Of a stretch of 64,000 nucleotides of DNA, positions 53,578-64,000 are shown one piece after another (the stretch's first letter is position 1; the number at the start of each line of letters is the position of its first letter). The DNA lies in contig NC_087070.1 in the NCBI RefSeq assembly GCF_963678635.1, positions 8,900,539-8,964,538 of the forward strand. The letters run 5' to 3'. Source of the DNA: Symsagittifera roscoffensis. Its lineage: Eukaryota; Xenacoelomorpha; Acoela; Convolutidae. A program made the translations under genes and the position numbers. A model generated the notes under the pieces. The model was not told the DNA's origin and did no database searches. It saw only the letters and a list, made by a program, of their open reading frames with translations.

Positions 53578-54293
53578 TTGGAATGCAAATATGTAGTAAA
53601 AACTGACGTTAATCACGCACATATAAATAAATTAAACTTTTCATTATATTTAGGTTGCCAAAATAATCACTATCAAGTAGACCTACTAGGAAACTCCATG
53701 ACATATTTAACATTTAAACCGATACCATACTCATCATGGATCAAAAAAAATACTAAAAAAAACCACTCAGACAAAAAATGTATAGGACAGACCTATTCCC
53801 TTTAATAGAAAAAGAAAATCTAACTGATAAAATAATTTTATTTAGACCTCCACATACCGATTCAAAATACTCAAAAAATCAAGTTTGTAACTTCCATGAC
53901 CCCCTAGATAACATACCTTTCCCGAAAATAGAAAATGAAAATATATTTCGACCAAATGCAGAGAAATTAACACATGAACTGCTACAAAAACACCAAAACC
54001 TTGACCCAATCACTAGACAATTAAAGTCTTGGCAAAATTATAAAACAAAACCCATAAAATCAGATATCACAATTCTAGGAAACAAAGCACTTCTTAGATA
54101 CTTTAGAAAGTTCAATAATACATCCATAAATGAGAATACAAACTTTTTAGAATACCAAAAATCCGAATTAAAAGTACCCTGTTTACCACTAAAAATGATA
54201 TTCCCAGCATTTCACATTCCTCAAACACTAAAGGAGATGCAGGATCAGAAAAAAAACATATCCAAAATTGATTCAGAGTTTTTGTTTTCCTAG
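53578..54293 (+). pseudogene. Linker and start of integrase region of element 1
   Basis: Contains LTHELLQKHQNLDPITRQLK, then LPLKMIFPAFHIPQTLKEMQ and KISKIDSEFLFS-like text, matching the region that leads into the integrase zinc-binding domain in related Gypsy proteins (query D-P-x-x-x-x-L-K-x-W, then A-F-H). I did not recognise the integrase catalytic core downstream. Confidence 0.55.
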
Positions 54294-54865
54294 ATCTTAA
54301 GACTTCTCTTCACCAATATTTTCCTATATCCAACTCACTTGTCAAAAATCAATAAACAATCTGACCACAGTCAAATTTAGCCTCGAAAAATAATTAAAAA
54401 AATTTGGCCAGAACGAATCATTTCTCAAATGCTTCTTTCCAAATCAGTCAAACCTCTCAAAATCATAACTTCAAAACTTTTTTCAACCCTATCAATTTTT
54501 TTCAAATCAGCATATTTTTTATTATAGATACTACGAACTAATTCTCTTTCTCTTCATTATTTTTTGCAATTTTTTCATAATTTTCTATTTACTGCACAAA
54601 ATTTACCTCAACTTTGAAAAATTCTCGACCACCTGTTCAGGTAAGATATTTCAACAACTATCTAAATGTTAAGACATCTTTTCAACAAAAAAGACACTTT
54701 TCTTCTTTTAGTGATTTTTTTTTTCACATTTTTACCATCCCTAATTCTGACAATATGCAATTGTTTAAAAAGGCAATGTTAACTTCTGCATTAGCCAGAA
54801 CACTTTTAATTATTTTCGTAGAAGACTACTATAATCAAAATAATTTTTCTCTATAGGTAAAAAAT
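54294..54865. other. AT-rich stretch after the integrase region
   Basis: Strongly T/A-rich DNA without a supportable domain. The open frame 54614-54856 has little protein character. Confidence 0.35.
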
Positions 54866-57399
54866 TTGAAGAACTGTTCAAAATTGCAAATCAACAACCT
54901 ACACCAGCAGTCCCCACCGACTACGACATCCCAGGAATCTCCAACAACACCAAAATCCAGTCGGACAAACCACTCTCAATCATCAACACGTATTTCATTT
55001 CAAAAAAAGCCATATACATTTGAGGAAAGACATTCACTATTATCAGAACCTTTCGAACCTGTAGTTTGCCACGCACCCTTAAGCGAACCACAATACGAAC
55101 AATTTATAAGATATACCATTCTCATCAGCAAGACATCCGGGTCAAAACCAAAATACATCCAAAATAGATGGACAAATCATAAATTCAAGACGAAATAGAA
55201 ATTTAACAACTCCCAGAGTTAATTTTAATAAACCCTCATCACCAATCACAAACCTTATAGATCTTTCCAGTAGTACAATTTAAAGAACACCCCCCCCCCC
55301 CACCATAACCATCTACCTCACAAGTAAAAACTCAGAACATATCATCGGATTACTTAGGATCAACACCCACATCCGAGCAAATTCGTGAAAGTAACCCCCA
55401 ACTTCAACACAACGTCTCCCACATTGGATGACACAAGCTTTCAATCAAGGTGAACCAAACTTGGTAAACTACCCTATAGAAATCTCATTAGATACATCTT
55501 TATCACTACGAGAAAGCCTCTCACTTCCTTCAACCACTTCAATAAGTCAGACAACAACATCATTTCCTCCAAGTTTCCCTTTAAGTTTAGACGATAGATA
55601 TAAGGAACATTTAACCATTAATGTACCCCTACGATTAGATTGGAATACATTCGTAGCACCCTTGCATTATTTGGTCAACATCTCGACAGTAACAGACTAC
55701 ATAATTGGGCACTCAACAGATTACAAAATCGACACGATATTCGTAAAGACATACAGGAACACAACATACAAATCCTTACACAAGACAATCTGACACTTAA
55801 ATTTGAAATAACAAGAACACTAAACAATTTAGTACATCACCCTCTCCGCTTAGCTCCATTAAACATAACAGCTCAATCATTACTTTTCCCATTTATCACA
55901 AAAGAAATTATCTATAAATACGACAGATATACAATATACAAAAAAACACTTGGATACATCACATTCTATAATCCGTATTCAGGACTATCCTACACAGGTG
56001 TTTTTAGTAATCCTTTTCCTTCAAACCCTACTCCCTTTTACTTTTCAGAACCAACAAGTCATAAAAACCCTTCTCCTCGAACAGGAGCTCAAGATTTACT
56101 AGTCACACACTATGATTGTGAAGAATACGCAAAAAAGCACTACATAAATACGCCATAAACCAAGTAACTCAATGCAAATCCGAACCACAAGAAATCCGAA
56201 CTGCCACATACCACTAATTTCCGTTCTCAGAACAATCATTTTTTTTAGCCCACGATGAGCCGCCAGGCTGGATCCCTCAACCGTTCCCTTTCATACCCAT
56301 CCAATCTCCAACGTCACTCTCCAAACATATCACTTTCAGATTTCACTCCCTATCCTGTACCATCATACACTAATCAATCACCAAGCATGAATTCAGACGA
56401 CACACTTCCACAAACAAAAATTTTCACACAATTCCACAATTGAACAACTATGATATTGAAACCCAGATGAATTTGCAGACCAGCCCATCCACTTTTTTGC
56501 CTCCTCCCTTTCAACCACTCCATACCCAAATTCTCGATGAACCTTTCTCAGCCCCTTTTTCTACACTGATGCAACCCCAATTTTCTCCCCAATTACCAGC
56601 GACCCACCTGACCCCTCTAGCACCGTTGATGAAGAACTCGAGAATGAATTAGATATTTTTATAACCCTATAACAACAGCTTCAAAACCCTAACACACTAA
56701 CAATTCAACATCTACCACAAACCATGACATCCTATGAATCTTCCAACCCAGCATCAACTACTGAAAAAACACGAGCCCACCGAGTATTGAAACGTAAGCA
56801 ACCCAATGCTTAAACGCCCTCTAACCCTTCTAACACTTTCAGTCCACCCACTTCATACTAACACGAAAGAGTTCCTACAAGTGTGCTTACCATTTTTATC
56901 ACAGTATACTTACTATCAGGCAAATACTAACAACGATCAAAGAACTTACAATAATGAACATGCCTTGTTTCCCACACCTTCATGGATCTCATATTATCAT
57001 TTCAGTAAGCCATTATCACTCCCATTATATAAAAACCCAGACGACAATGATTTGTGTCACACTCGAATACATCACCTAACCACAGCACTTCATGAAAAGC
57101 AATTCACAACCATCGGACAAACCGAAACATTAAATAGATTCACTACACAAAAAGCAAACCATTTTTCCATTAACCATTATGACCACGCCGTTGCACGATA
57201 TATGGAAGATACCTTTTTAGAAGACGATACTAACGCTAACCCTCAACTAACTGAAAATTGTTTTATACGATCTCAATATGTATTAACCATCAACTGCATG
57301 AATAAAAAATTTGATCATATTATATCTACAGCACTTCGCGACACAAAAGCCTACGACCCCGATTTCAATAAATTCAACCAAATTTCACTAACTTTCTAA
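54866..57399 (+). pseudogene. 3' accessory ORFs of element 1
   Basis: A run of open frames in the place of an envelope or accessory gene. 54866-55198 has a Ser/Thr/Pro-rich N-terminus then SLLSEPFEPVVCHAPLSEP. 55640-56158 has LHNWALNRLQNRHDIRKDI and GYITFYNPYSGLSYTGVF. 56255-56652 is Pro/Ser/Asn-rich. 56806-57399 is globular (LFPTPSWISYYHFSKPLSLP, TALRDTKAYDPDF). I see no signal peptide, fusion peptide or membrane anchor, so it does not look like a classical envelope. Function unknown. A 12-base C run lies at 55290-55301. Confidence 0.5.
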
Positions 57400-57618
57400 C
57401 ACCAAAAGAACGCGACTTACACTGCTCACATCAAAAAATATTACGCACCAAACAAAATCACACATACACCTATTATAAATTTATCCAACGCCACTACACC
57501 ACTAATACACCATCACGAAACCCGCAACATCAATTTCAATTTATTAACTCCAAATATACTTCAACTTCTTCTTGAATCTCACATACTGTATAAAAGACAG
57601 TAACATGCAAGCAATCAT

Positions 57619-57972
57619 CAGAAATTAAAACCCTCTACGCCATATGTCTATATTTGCCCAATAACCACAACTTTCAACATTGATGAATCCCGTCCACTAA
57701 ATGTCCCTAACGAATATATACAGCCCGTTGAAGTCCCAATCCTGGAATAAATGTACAACACTAACTATAACCGTAAACTTTATAATCTAATTCAAAACAT
57801 TCCGCACGAGTTCTCCCCCAGTAGTGAAGAGCAAATGATCAGCAAAGCACTTAAAATCCTATGGCCTCTACTGCAAACTAAATATATCGCCCGCTTGCTT
57901 GCTAAACTCCTAACATCATCGGACACCATTCACAAAGTTTTCTCAAATGGATTTTCTGCCGACGATGAGTAA
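57619..57972 (+). pseudogene. Conserved 3'-terminal ORF of element 1
   Basis: Related to 26949-27275: NRKLYNLIQNIPHEFSPSSE, ILWPLLQTKYIARLLAKLLT, ending SADDE. Same place, just before the LTR. See the copy A entry for the fuller version. Confidence 0.55.
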
Positions 57973-59608
57973 GCACAATTAAGTATCTTTAACTGATAAG
58001 ATCGAAAACACAACTAACTATTCTTCATAAAGGTTTCACTTGTTTTTTAGATTTCATCACACAATCATCTAAAACATATAAAAATAAATAAATAATTGAA
58101 AACCCTTTCATAGAAATTTTAAACTCAGTTTAACAAATTGCAGTACAAATAAAAGCAGAAAACTTTGCCTCCAAAAAGCAGTAAATTCATAAATAATCCT
58201 CCAAAGCAATAATTTTTCTTTTACAAAGCAGTAAATAATTTAAAAAATTTCCCCAAAAGCAGTAAAATTATTATTTTATTCTAGTCAATTCATAAAAATT
58301 GCAGATGAATTAATATGTTTTGAACATTTTACAAGACGCTTCTTTTATAAGTTTGAATCATTCACTCGCCCATAAATCATACACTCTTTCCACAATCGAA
58401 CAGTTCGCCCATGAAAAATTGTTTAAAAAATGAATATAAACTTTCAACTTTCACTAATGACAACTCTAACTAGTTTTCACACGTTTCAAATTTTTCCTTT
58501 AATCCGGTTGGATGGAATTGTAAAGTAAACTGAAATAACCAACGCAGCTTACTAACGACACAAAATCACAAACTAATAGCATGGTTAAGAAAGCTAAGCC
58601 CACGGTAAAAATTAACCGAACTAATGTAAAACGCTTTTGCGATAACAATTAATAACAAATCATAACTAAGACTTAATTAATAAAAGATAAAAACATATGC
58701 AAACCATAAATGCAGTATGTATAGATTTTTTTGAGTCCACGGAACGAGCTGCAAAGGAGACGACAACCCAATCACATTCCAACTTCGGAATGGCAAATCT
58801 ATTCGATTTGCTGCTTGAAGTCACTTCCCTCAAACGATTTAAAGTATGGACTCAACATCGCAGCAAAGGAAAACCATTGAACCAGACCAATGGCCATCTC
58901 GATGTTGGCTACACGTACCAATCCTAGTCACTTGGCACTTCACCGGAAAAATCTAACTTCACCCTGCACAAAGTCTCGCTCTAAATTTAACGAAATCAAT
59001 ACATCATTGCATCGATCGGAAGTATTGACACAATCACTTAAAACTACCACGATCAACGAGATCGATAGAGAAACACGAATATAAAAATCTTCCTCCGTCG
59101 AACACAAACAGCCACATTTCTGCTTCTACTGCAAGAAGCCAATGCTCGCAACTTCAAAAAGAAACTACATCACCCGTCCTTCACTACATCAAATGATTAA
59201 AAACTAAAAACTCTCTAAACCCCGGACGGGTGGAACCAGTTCTAAACTAGCATTTACAGACCAATTTTTTTTTGATGGAAAATCACATAAAATATTTTTA
59301 ACTAACCACTCATATTCCATCTCTAACATTTACACTTTTTTGTAAGTGCTGAAACTACTTGTAGTATCAGCACCAGAACAGTTTGAATAAAACTTAGAAT
59401 ACAGTTGTTCTCTTTTCGGCAACTAAGTCGCATAAACCAGTATACACTAGATCTATTGAGACTAGGGGATATATGACTAAGATTAAGATTGGTATTGGAC
59501 TAAGAAGTTGCACGAATCTGTCCGGCGAATAAAAGATAGCGTGACGAGCAGGCGGTGTACCTTGTCTGAAATTATTCTATGAGAACAGTAAGTAGTACAT
59601 AACTCACT
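57973..59608 (+). repeat. 3' LTR region of element 1
   Basis: U3-like AT-rich stretch shared with 27276-28924 and 34320-35898 (minus their hairpin insert), then the LTR core from GGAACCAG at 59232 to CATAACTCAC at 59608. The GGCTCTTTT cluster begins right after. The short open frames inside (58697-58927, 58890-59084) are not called as genes. Confidence 0.65.
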
Positions 59609-59609
59609 C

Positions 59610-59714
59610 GGCTCTTTTTCCCCCAACACCCGGAGAAAAAACGGCTTGAAATTAAATATAAGTGTGATGACCTAATATCAAAACTTTGTCACGACCTAAT
59701 CATGAGAAAGAGCC
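59610..59714. mobile_element. GGCTCTTTT TIR element, 105 bp
   Basis: GGCTCTTTTTCCCCC at the left, GAGAAAGAGCC at the right. Shortest of the family in the window; starts directly at the LTR end. Confidence 0.6.
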
Positions 59715-60156
59715 ATTTTCTAGTTTTGTTAAGTTGTTTTGTTATTATGACTAAAAGTGACTTATGATTCAAGATATGAGTTACAAATCTGTTCATAATT
59801 GTTATTTTAATAGCCATGACAATTTTCAGCGAATTATAAACAAAATGTTATCTAAAAGATGAAGCTGAAGCTAAGCGGGGGGATCAAAAAGAACCCGTCT
59901 TCGTCTTAAACACTGACGGGCTACCACTTTAGATTCACAAAACTTGTCACAAACAAAAAAATCTCAAATAGTTAATTTTCAAGATAGGCAAACGATATGC
60001 AAAACAAAAAATCAAGTAAAAAAATCTCAAATTGTTAATTTTCAAGATAGGCAAACGATATGCAAAATGAAAAATAAAATCTTAATTCAATTTTTGCTAA
60101 ATTTAAATGATCATTTTCTATTTTGCCGCAAACCTTTGATGTAATGAAGATGTTTT
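59715..60156. repeat. Spacer with a short direct repeat
   Basis: TTTTCAAGATAGGCAAACGA within a longer shared stretch occurs at about 59970-60000 and 60040-60066, period about 66 bp. It gives a short repetitive open frame (59944-60144), which I do not call as a gene. Confidence 0.5.
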
Positions 60157-60336
60157 GGCTCTTTCCCACTCCCCCTCCCGCCTTTCAATGTCAGTTTTGG
60201 AAAACTAATTTTACGTTGTAATAATGTATTGAAACTTGACATGCTGATCAACCTAATTTACGTGAACATATTTCTTCTTCAATCCTGAAATCTTAACATT
60301 TAAACTTTGAAATGGAGCGGGGTGTGAAAAAGAGCC
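60157..60336. mobile_element. GGCTCTTTT TIR element, 180 bp
   Basis: GGCTCTTTCCCACTCCCC mirrored by GGGGTGTGAAAAAGAGCC. Non-coding interior. Confidence 0.7.
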
Positions 60337-60559
60337 GATTTTTTTATGCGAGAATGGGGAAAAGAAAAGCCTACGATTGAGTTTAAGTACCAAGTGCTCG
60401 ATAAAATCTTTTGTTCCAAAAATTCGGGAATAATAAAGAATAGGTATCGCACGTGGCAAGTGATTCACAATTGCAACCAAGTTTTTGAAAGCAACCACCC
60501 AGTCAAAACAAAAGTGAACATTTAAATATTAAACTTTTTTTGTTCAATTCGCAAGTTTT

Positions 60560-60785
60560 GGCTCTTCCCTCCCTTTCCGCCCGCCCCCAACCCCCCCCCC
60601 CCCCCCCACCACCTCATATAAGCATTGTTTTCATGGTGTAATGAGTGGTTTTACAAGGTTAAGTATGAAGACCAAATATGTTTGTCATGGCCTAGTTCGT
60701 CTGTATTGTCAACATTATACAATCTGACCGTGGGAACAGAAAAATTACTCTAAAAAGTTTGCAGGTAGGGGAAGCAAAAAGAGCC
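60560..60785. mobile_element. GGCTCTTTT TIR element, 226 bp, with poly-C
   Basis: GGCTCTTCCCTCCC at the left and GGGGAAGCAAAAAGAGCC at the right. A 17-base C run stands at 60591-60607. The interior shares AAGTATGAAGACCAAATATG-type text, in inverse, with the unit at 61255. Confidence 0.6.
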
Positions 60786-61011
60786 TAAGTTTTTTGTTTC
60801 ATATGAAAAAAAATAAGCGTGAATTTAAACTTTTACTGACTAAAATGGGGGTGTTAAAGATATATTTCGGACAACAAGTACTTCGAATTTCAGCAGTATT
60901 TCCACTCAGACCCTGAGCAAATCTTTCGTAGACCCTGAGAAAACCGGGGTGGGGAGGGGAGGCAAAAGAGCCATTGTTTTCACTAAAAACGGGCCGGGGC
61001 CTCATATTCAG

Positions 61012-61227
61012 GCCTGGTTCCAACTCTGCCCTCCACGATTGATTTCAGTTTTAAATTTAATTTAGGATTGTCATTATGCAAGGAAGTTTTGCAAGGTCAA
61101 CAAACAAACTAACTACTCTGAACAAATTTGTAATTTATTTTTGACTTGACGCATTTAGCCATAACAATATTCGAAACACTTATGATATCAGAAAGTTTGT
61201 ATTGTAAAAGGAAAGTGGAAAAGAGCC
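61012..61227. mobile_element. GGCTCTTTT-family unit, diverged left end
   Basis: Right end GGAAAGTGGAAAAGAGCC is clear; the left end (GGCCTGGTTCCAACTCTGCC) is diverged. Interior aligns with 45881-46214. Another right-end remnant (GGCAAAAGAGCC) ends at 60972. Confidence 0.5.
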
Positions 61228-61254
61228 AAGTTTTTTTTCTCACATTGTCAGAGA

Positions 61255-61459
61255 GGGCTCTTTTTCCTTTTCCCCCCACCTGCAAAATTTTTCATGTGAA
61301 TTTGTTGAGCACATTGTCCGATTGTTATGAAATTTTACATACAGACTAATAAGGCCACGGCAAACATACTTGGTCTTCATACTCAACCTCGTAAAACCAC
61401 TCGTTACACTAGTATATTGAAGCTCGTGTGAGGTGGGGGGGGGGGAAGGAAAAAGAGCC
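61255..61459. mobile_element. GGCTCTTTT TIR element, 205 bp
   Basis: GGGCTCTTTTTCCTTTTCCC at the left, GGAAGGAAAAAGAGCC at the right, with an 11-base G run at 61435-61445. Flanks show AGAG on the left and CAGAGAG on the right, a possible but unproven target duplication. Confidence 0.7.
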
Positions 61460-61498
61460 TCAGAGAGTTTGAAAAAGTGGCGTGTGAAATGATAAATG

Positions 61499-61873
61499 GA
61501 ACCAGATCTAAACTGGAATTTATTATTGGATATTATTCTGATATTTATCTCCATAAAATATTGAATACTAACCAATCATACTCCGTCAAACTAACAACCC
61601 ACTCATTTGTAAGTGCTGAAACTATTTGTAGTTTCAGCACCAGAGCAATTTGAATTAAGCTTAAAAAACAGTTGTTCTCATTCTGGAACTAACTCGCATA
61701 AACCGGTGTACACTAGATCTATTGAGACTAGGAGATATAAGAGTAAGATTAAGATTGGTATTAGACTAAGAAGTTGCACGAATCTATCCGCCCGAAATTA
61801 AGATAGCGTGACGTGCAGATGGTATACCTTATCTGAAATTACTCCATGAGTATAGTACATAATACATATCTCA
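61499..61873 (+). repeat. 5' LTR core of element 2
   Basis: Matches the other LTR cores from GGAACCAGATCTAAAC to CATATCTCA. Two bases later TGGTGCCACCAAAAGTCTC (61876 on) starts with TGG and is the candidate primer-binding site; I could not match it to a particular tRNA. This fixes the right end of the LTR in the family. Confidence 0.7.
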
Positions 61874-61899
61874 TCTGGTGCCACCAAAAGTCTCGAACA

Positions 61900-62097
61900 G
61901 ACCTTGATTTAAAAAAACCTGATTAGAATTAGACAAATACAACATTTCAAAATTGTTAAATGACAAAAACTTAGTAGAAATGTCTCTAGGCAAGAGATCA
62001 GATCCAATATTCCGAACAATACGAGAACTAGCCGGTATTGGAAGAAGAACTCGAAAAAGAGGCGACGTACTACTAGGAAGAAACAACGAATCGATTT
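61900..62097 (+). pseudogene. Leader ORF remnant of element 2
   Basis: Plus-strand text NIPNNTRTSRYWKKNSKKRR is open and basic, ending near 62097; the minus frame 61871-62086 covers the same bases. Too short to decide if coding. No counterpart found with confidence in element 1. Confidence 0.3.
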
Positions 62098-64000
62098 AAT
62101 GATTGTACGACCAAAATCAAATCAAACTTTTGTATTTAGAATACTTCTAGCAGTATATTTAAATTTTCAATTTCTGACTTAAATTTTGCTGAAAAAGAAA
62201 ATTAAGTTTTCACAGGAATTGACAATCAAACATACAATTTTTCCAAAATTTAATCGCAAGTTTAATCGAAAAAGGAGATAGTCCATGCACAAAAGAAAAT
62301 CCCAATGTAAAAATAAAAAGACAACTTCTTGACCATTATCTCAAAGGCATATGTAGTCTCACATCACAATATGGAATCTACACAGTAGAAATCAGTTCAC
62401 CAAACGCATTTCATGACATTATAAATCACTAACCCCAGTATTGCATCCATCAAGGAGTTAAGGAAACAAACAAATAATTATATTACACACATGTTTATTT
62501 AACGACGAAAGATACGACCTCGTAATCATACCACAGACAATCAGTAGGATACATAAGAACAAAAAGACAAACACAAAGGAAAATTATTATCAAAGAAAAA
62601 CAAAGTATTAGAAAAAGATTTTCAAAACGAAGAAAAGCAGTCTCAGAATCAGAAACAACCGCAATACAAGAAATTCACAATTTAAAAGACTGAATAAACA
62701 AAAACCAACTAAATGATGATCAAATATATTCCACTGATTCAGAAACCACGTCACCAGCATCTATAAAAAGGAAACGCAGAATAAAAAATTGTTACACAAA
62801 CAAACCAGTACGTCTGTACAATTGGAATCAACCAGTAAGACACATTGAAAATTACACGCTAACAGTAATACAATACAAAAATGATTCGAAATGAAGAAAA
62901 CCTAGAAGATTCAGCAATCCCATTTTTAATACATCCACAAGCTGAAGCTCGAGGACAGGTACAATTTTGCAAAAAAATTTATTCAAAAATTTATTCGAAA
63001 AAGGAGATAGTCCATGCACAAAAAATTTCCCGATGTAAAAATAAAAAGACAACTTCTTGAACACTATCTCAAAGGCATATGTAGTCTAACTTCACAATAT
63101 TGAATCTATACAAAGGAAATCAGTTCACCAAATGCATTTCATGACAAACATCTCATTCAAACTGATGACGTAGATATTGAATTTTCCAAATTTTTTACAG
63201 GATACATAAGAAATATGCAACATCAAAACTTACAAATAGCAAACTCAATATTCACAAATGATGTATTTTCACTTATCTATAATTATTTATCTATATTAGA
63301 ATTGAAAAAACCTCAAGGCGATTCATCAACTCAAACATCTCGACATACAACCGTACGACAAGAAATATATATTGTTGAATGCAATCCGTGAAAATCTAAC
63401 TGGTAAGGACATAACATAACATGTTAAACACGATTTACAAAAAATCTTAGCATGGTTCAAAATCGATTATTTTATTCATAATATTGATCTTATAGCAGTA
63501 GCAAGAAGAAATTTTAGACCACAAAATACAGATGACGAAACCATATTATCAGAACAAACAGATTATGTTTGGGACCCTGAATGGTCTCATGAATTATTTA
63601 AAATTATACCAACAGATATATCAAGCCAAGCAATTAGCACAATCTCCATTCACAAAGACTATGTTAGAGTTTACCCACTTACAATTGATGCAACACCTCT
63701 AAACTATAATTCATTATTCCCTGAAAGAGCCGGAAATAAAAGTTTAAACTCCATTTTTATAATTCAAGACAACTTAAAACGAACAAGAAATCCTACCAAC
63801 AAGATATACAAACTCCATCACATTTAGTAAATGAAGAAGTAGTTAAAACAAAAACAACAACAGAAGAACAACCAAGCATTTCACCTGTTCAACCCAATTT
63901 TACAACTCCAAAACTAAAAAACCCAACATTACAACAATCAATTTCACAACCCACGTTAGAACCCTCTGTTGCTCAAAAACTTTCACAAATGGATTACCAA

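Larger units (their letters stand above)
46215..59608 (+). mobile_element. AT-rich Ty3/Gypsy element 1, heavily broken
   Basis: About 13.4 kb, perhaps 14 kb with the 5' LTR candidate at 45434. In order: a small basic 5' ORF, an N-terminal gag-like frame, gag with zinc-knuckle-like and RS-rich regions, protease (LIDSGAES), Gypsy RT, RNase H, part of the integrase region, 3' accessory ORFs, the conserved 3'-terminal ORF and a 3' LTR. The length, extra 5' gene and 3.4 kb of 3' ORFs make it larger than common Gypsy elements. Many breaks (well over a dozen). Old but in fair order. Confidence 0.8.
61499..64000 (+). mobile_element. AT-rich Ty3/Gypsy element 2, 5' part
   Basis: Second copy of the family of element 1, cut by the window edge. 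Present: LTR core, primer-site candidate, leader, the small basic 5' ORF text (62755-62890), the N-terminal gag-like frame (about 63030-63700, VWDPEWSHELF), and the start of the linker to gag. A 190-bp piece appears twice, at about 62240-62430 and 62965-63150. Heavily broken. Confidence 0.75.

Overview
The window looks like gene-poor, repeat-packed DNA from an invertebrate animal. The grounds are animal-type Ty3/Gypsy and BEL/Pao retroelements, nested transposons, AT-rich spacers and no bacterial gene layout. I cannot name the species, and I recognise no ordinary host housekeeping gene, tRNA gene or rRNA gene. Nearly everything that can be assigned is transposon-derived.

Layout. 1-5303 (minus): a Ty3/Gypsy element running off the left edge (coiled-coil gag-like ORF, then zinc knuckles, protease, RT and the start of RNase H). 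5304-9239: non-coding DNA holding two tandem structured units whose stems change in step, a 30-bp minisatellite and a field of GGAGGGT motifs. 9240-26712 (minus): an old, broken, more GC-rich coding locus with a coiled coil and an SGNH/GDSL-type hydrolase domain; I do not recognise the whole. It is split by a young BEL/Pao element at 10353-20171 (482-bp LTRs with two differences, 5-bp target duplication, nearly whole coding region). The BEL element carries an extra ORF upstream of gag and a tRNA-like pol III promoter-like motif in each LTR.

25676-39447: a tandem duplication of about 7 kb. Each copy holds the upstream end of the minus-strand locus, the 3' end of an AT-rich Gypsy-like element, and AT-rich spacer. 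39448-46214: a TIR element, a 168-bp near-perfect palindrome, decayed Gypsy and BEL pieces, a GAGCGGTTT array, and small GGCCTTTT-like (GGCTCTTTT) TIR elements. 45434-59608: a long, AT-rich, heavily broken Ty3/Gypsy element with an extra 5' gene and 3' accessory ORFs. 59610-61459: a cluster of GGCTCTTTT TIR elements. 61499-64000: the 5' part of a second copy of the same AT-rich Gypsy family, running off the right edge.

No pathway links these genes; the story is one of nested insertions. The parts most likely to be new biology are the SGNH-bearing minus-strand locus, the BEL accessory ORF, the covarying hairpin units and the tRNA-like motif in the BEL LTR.
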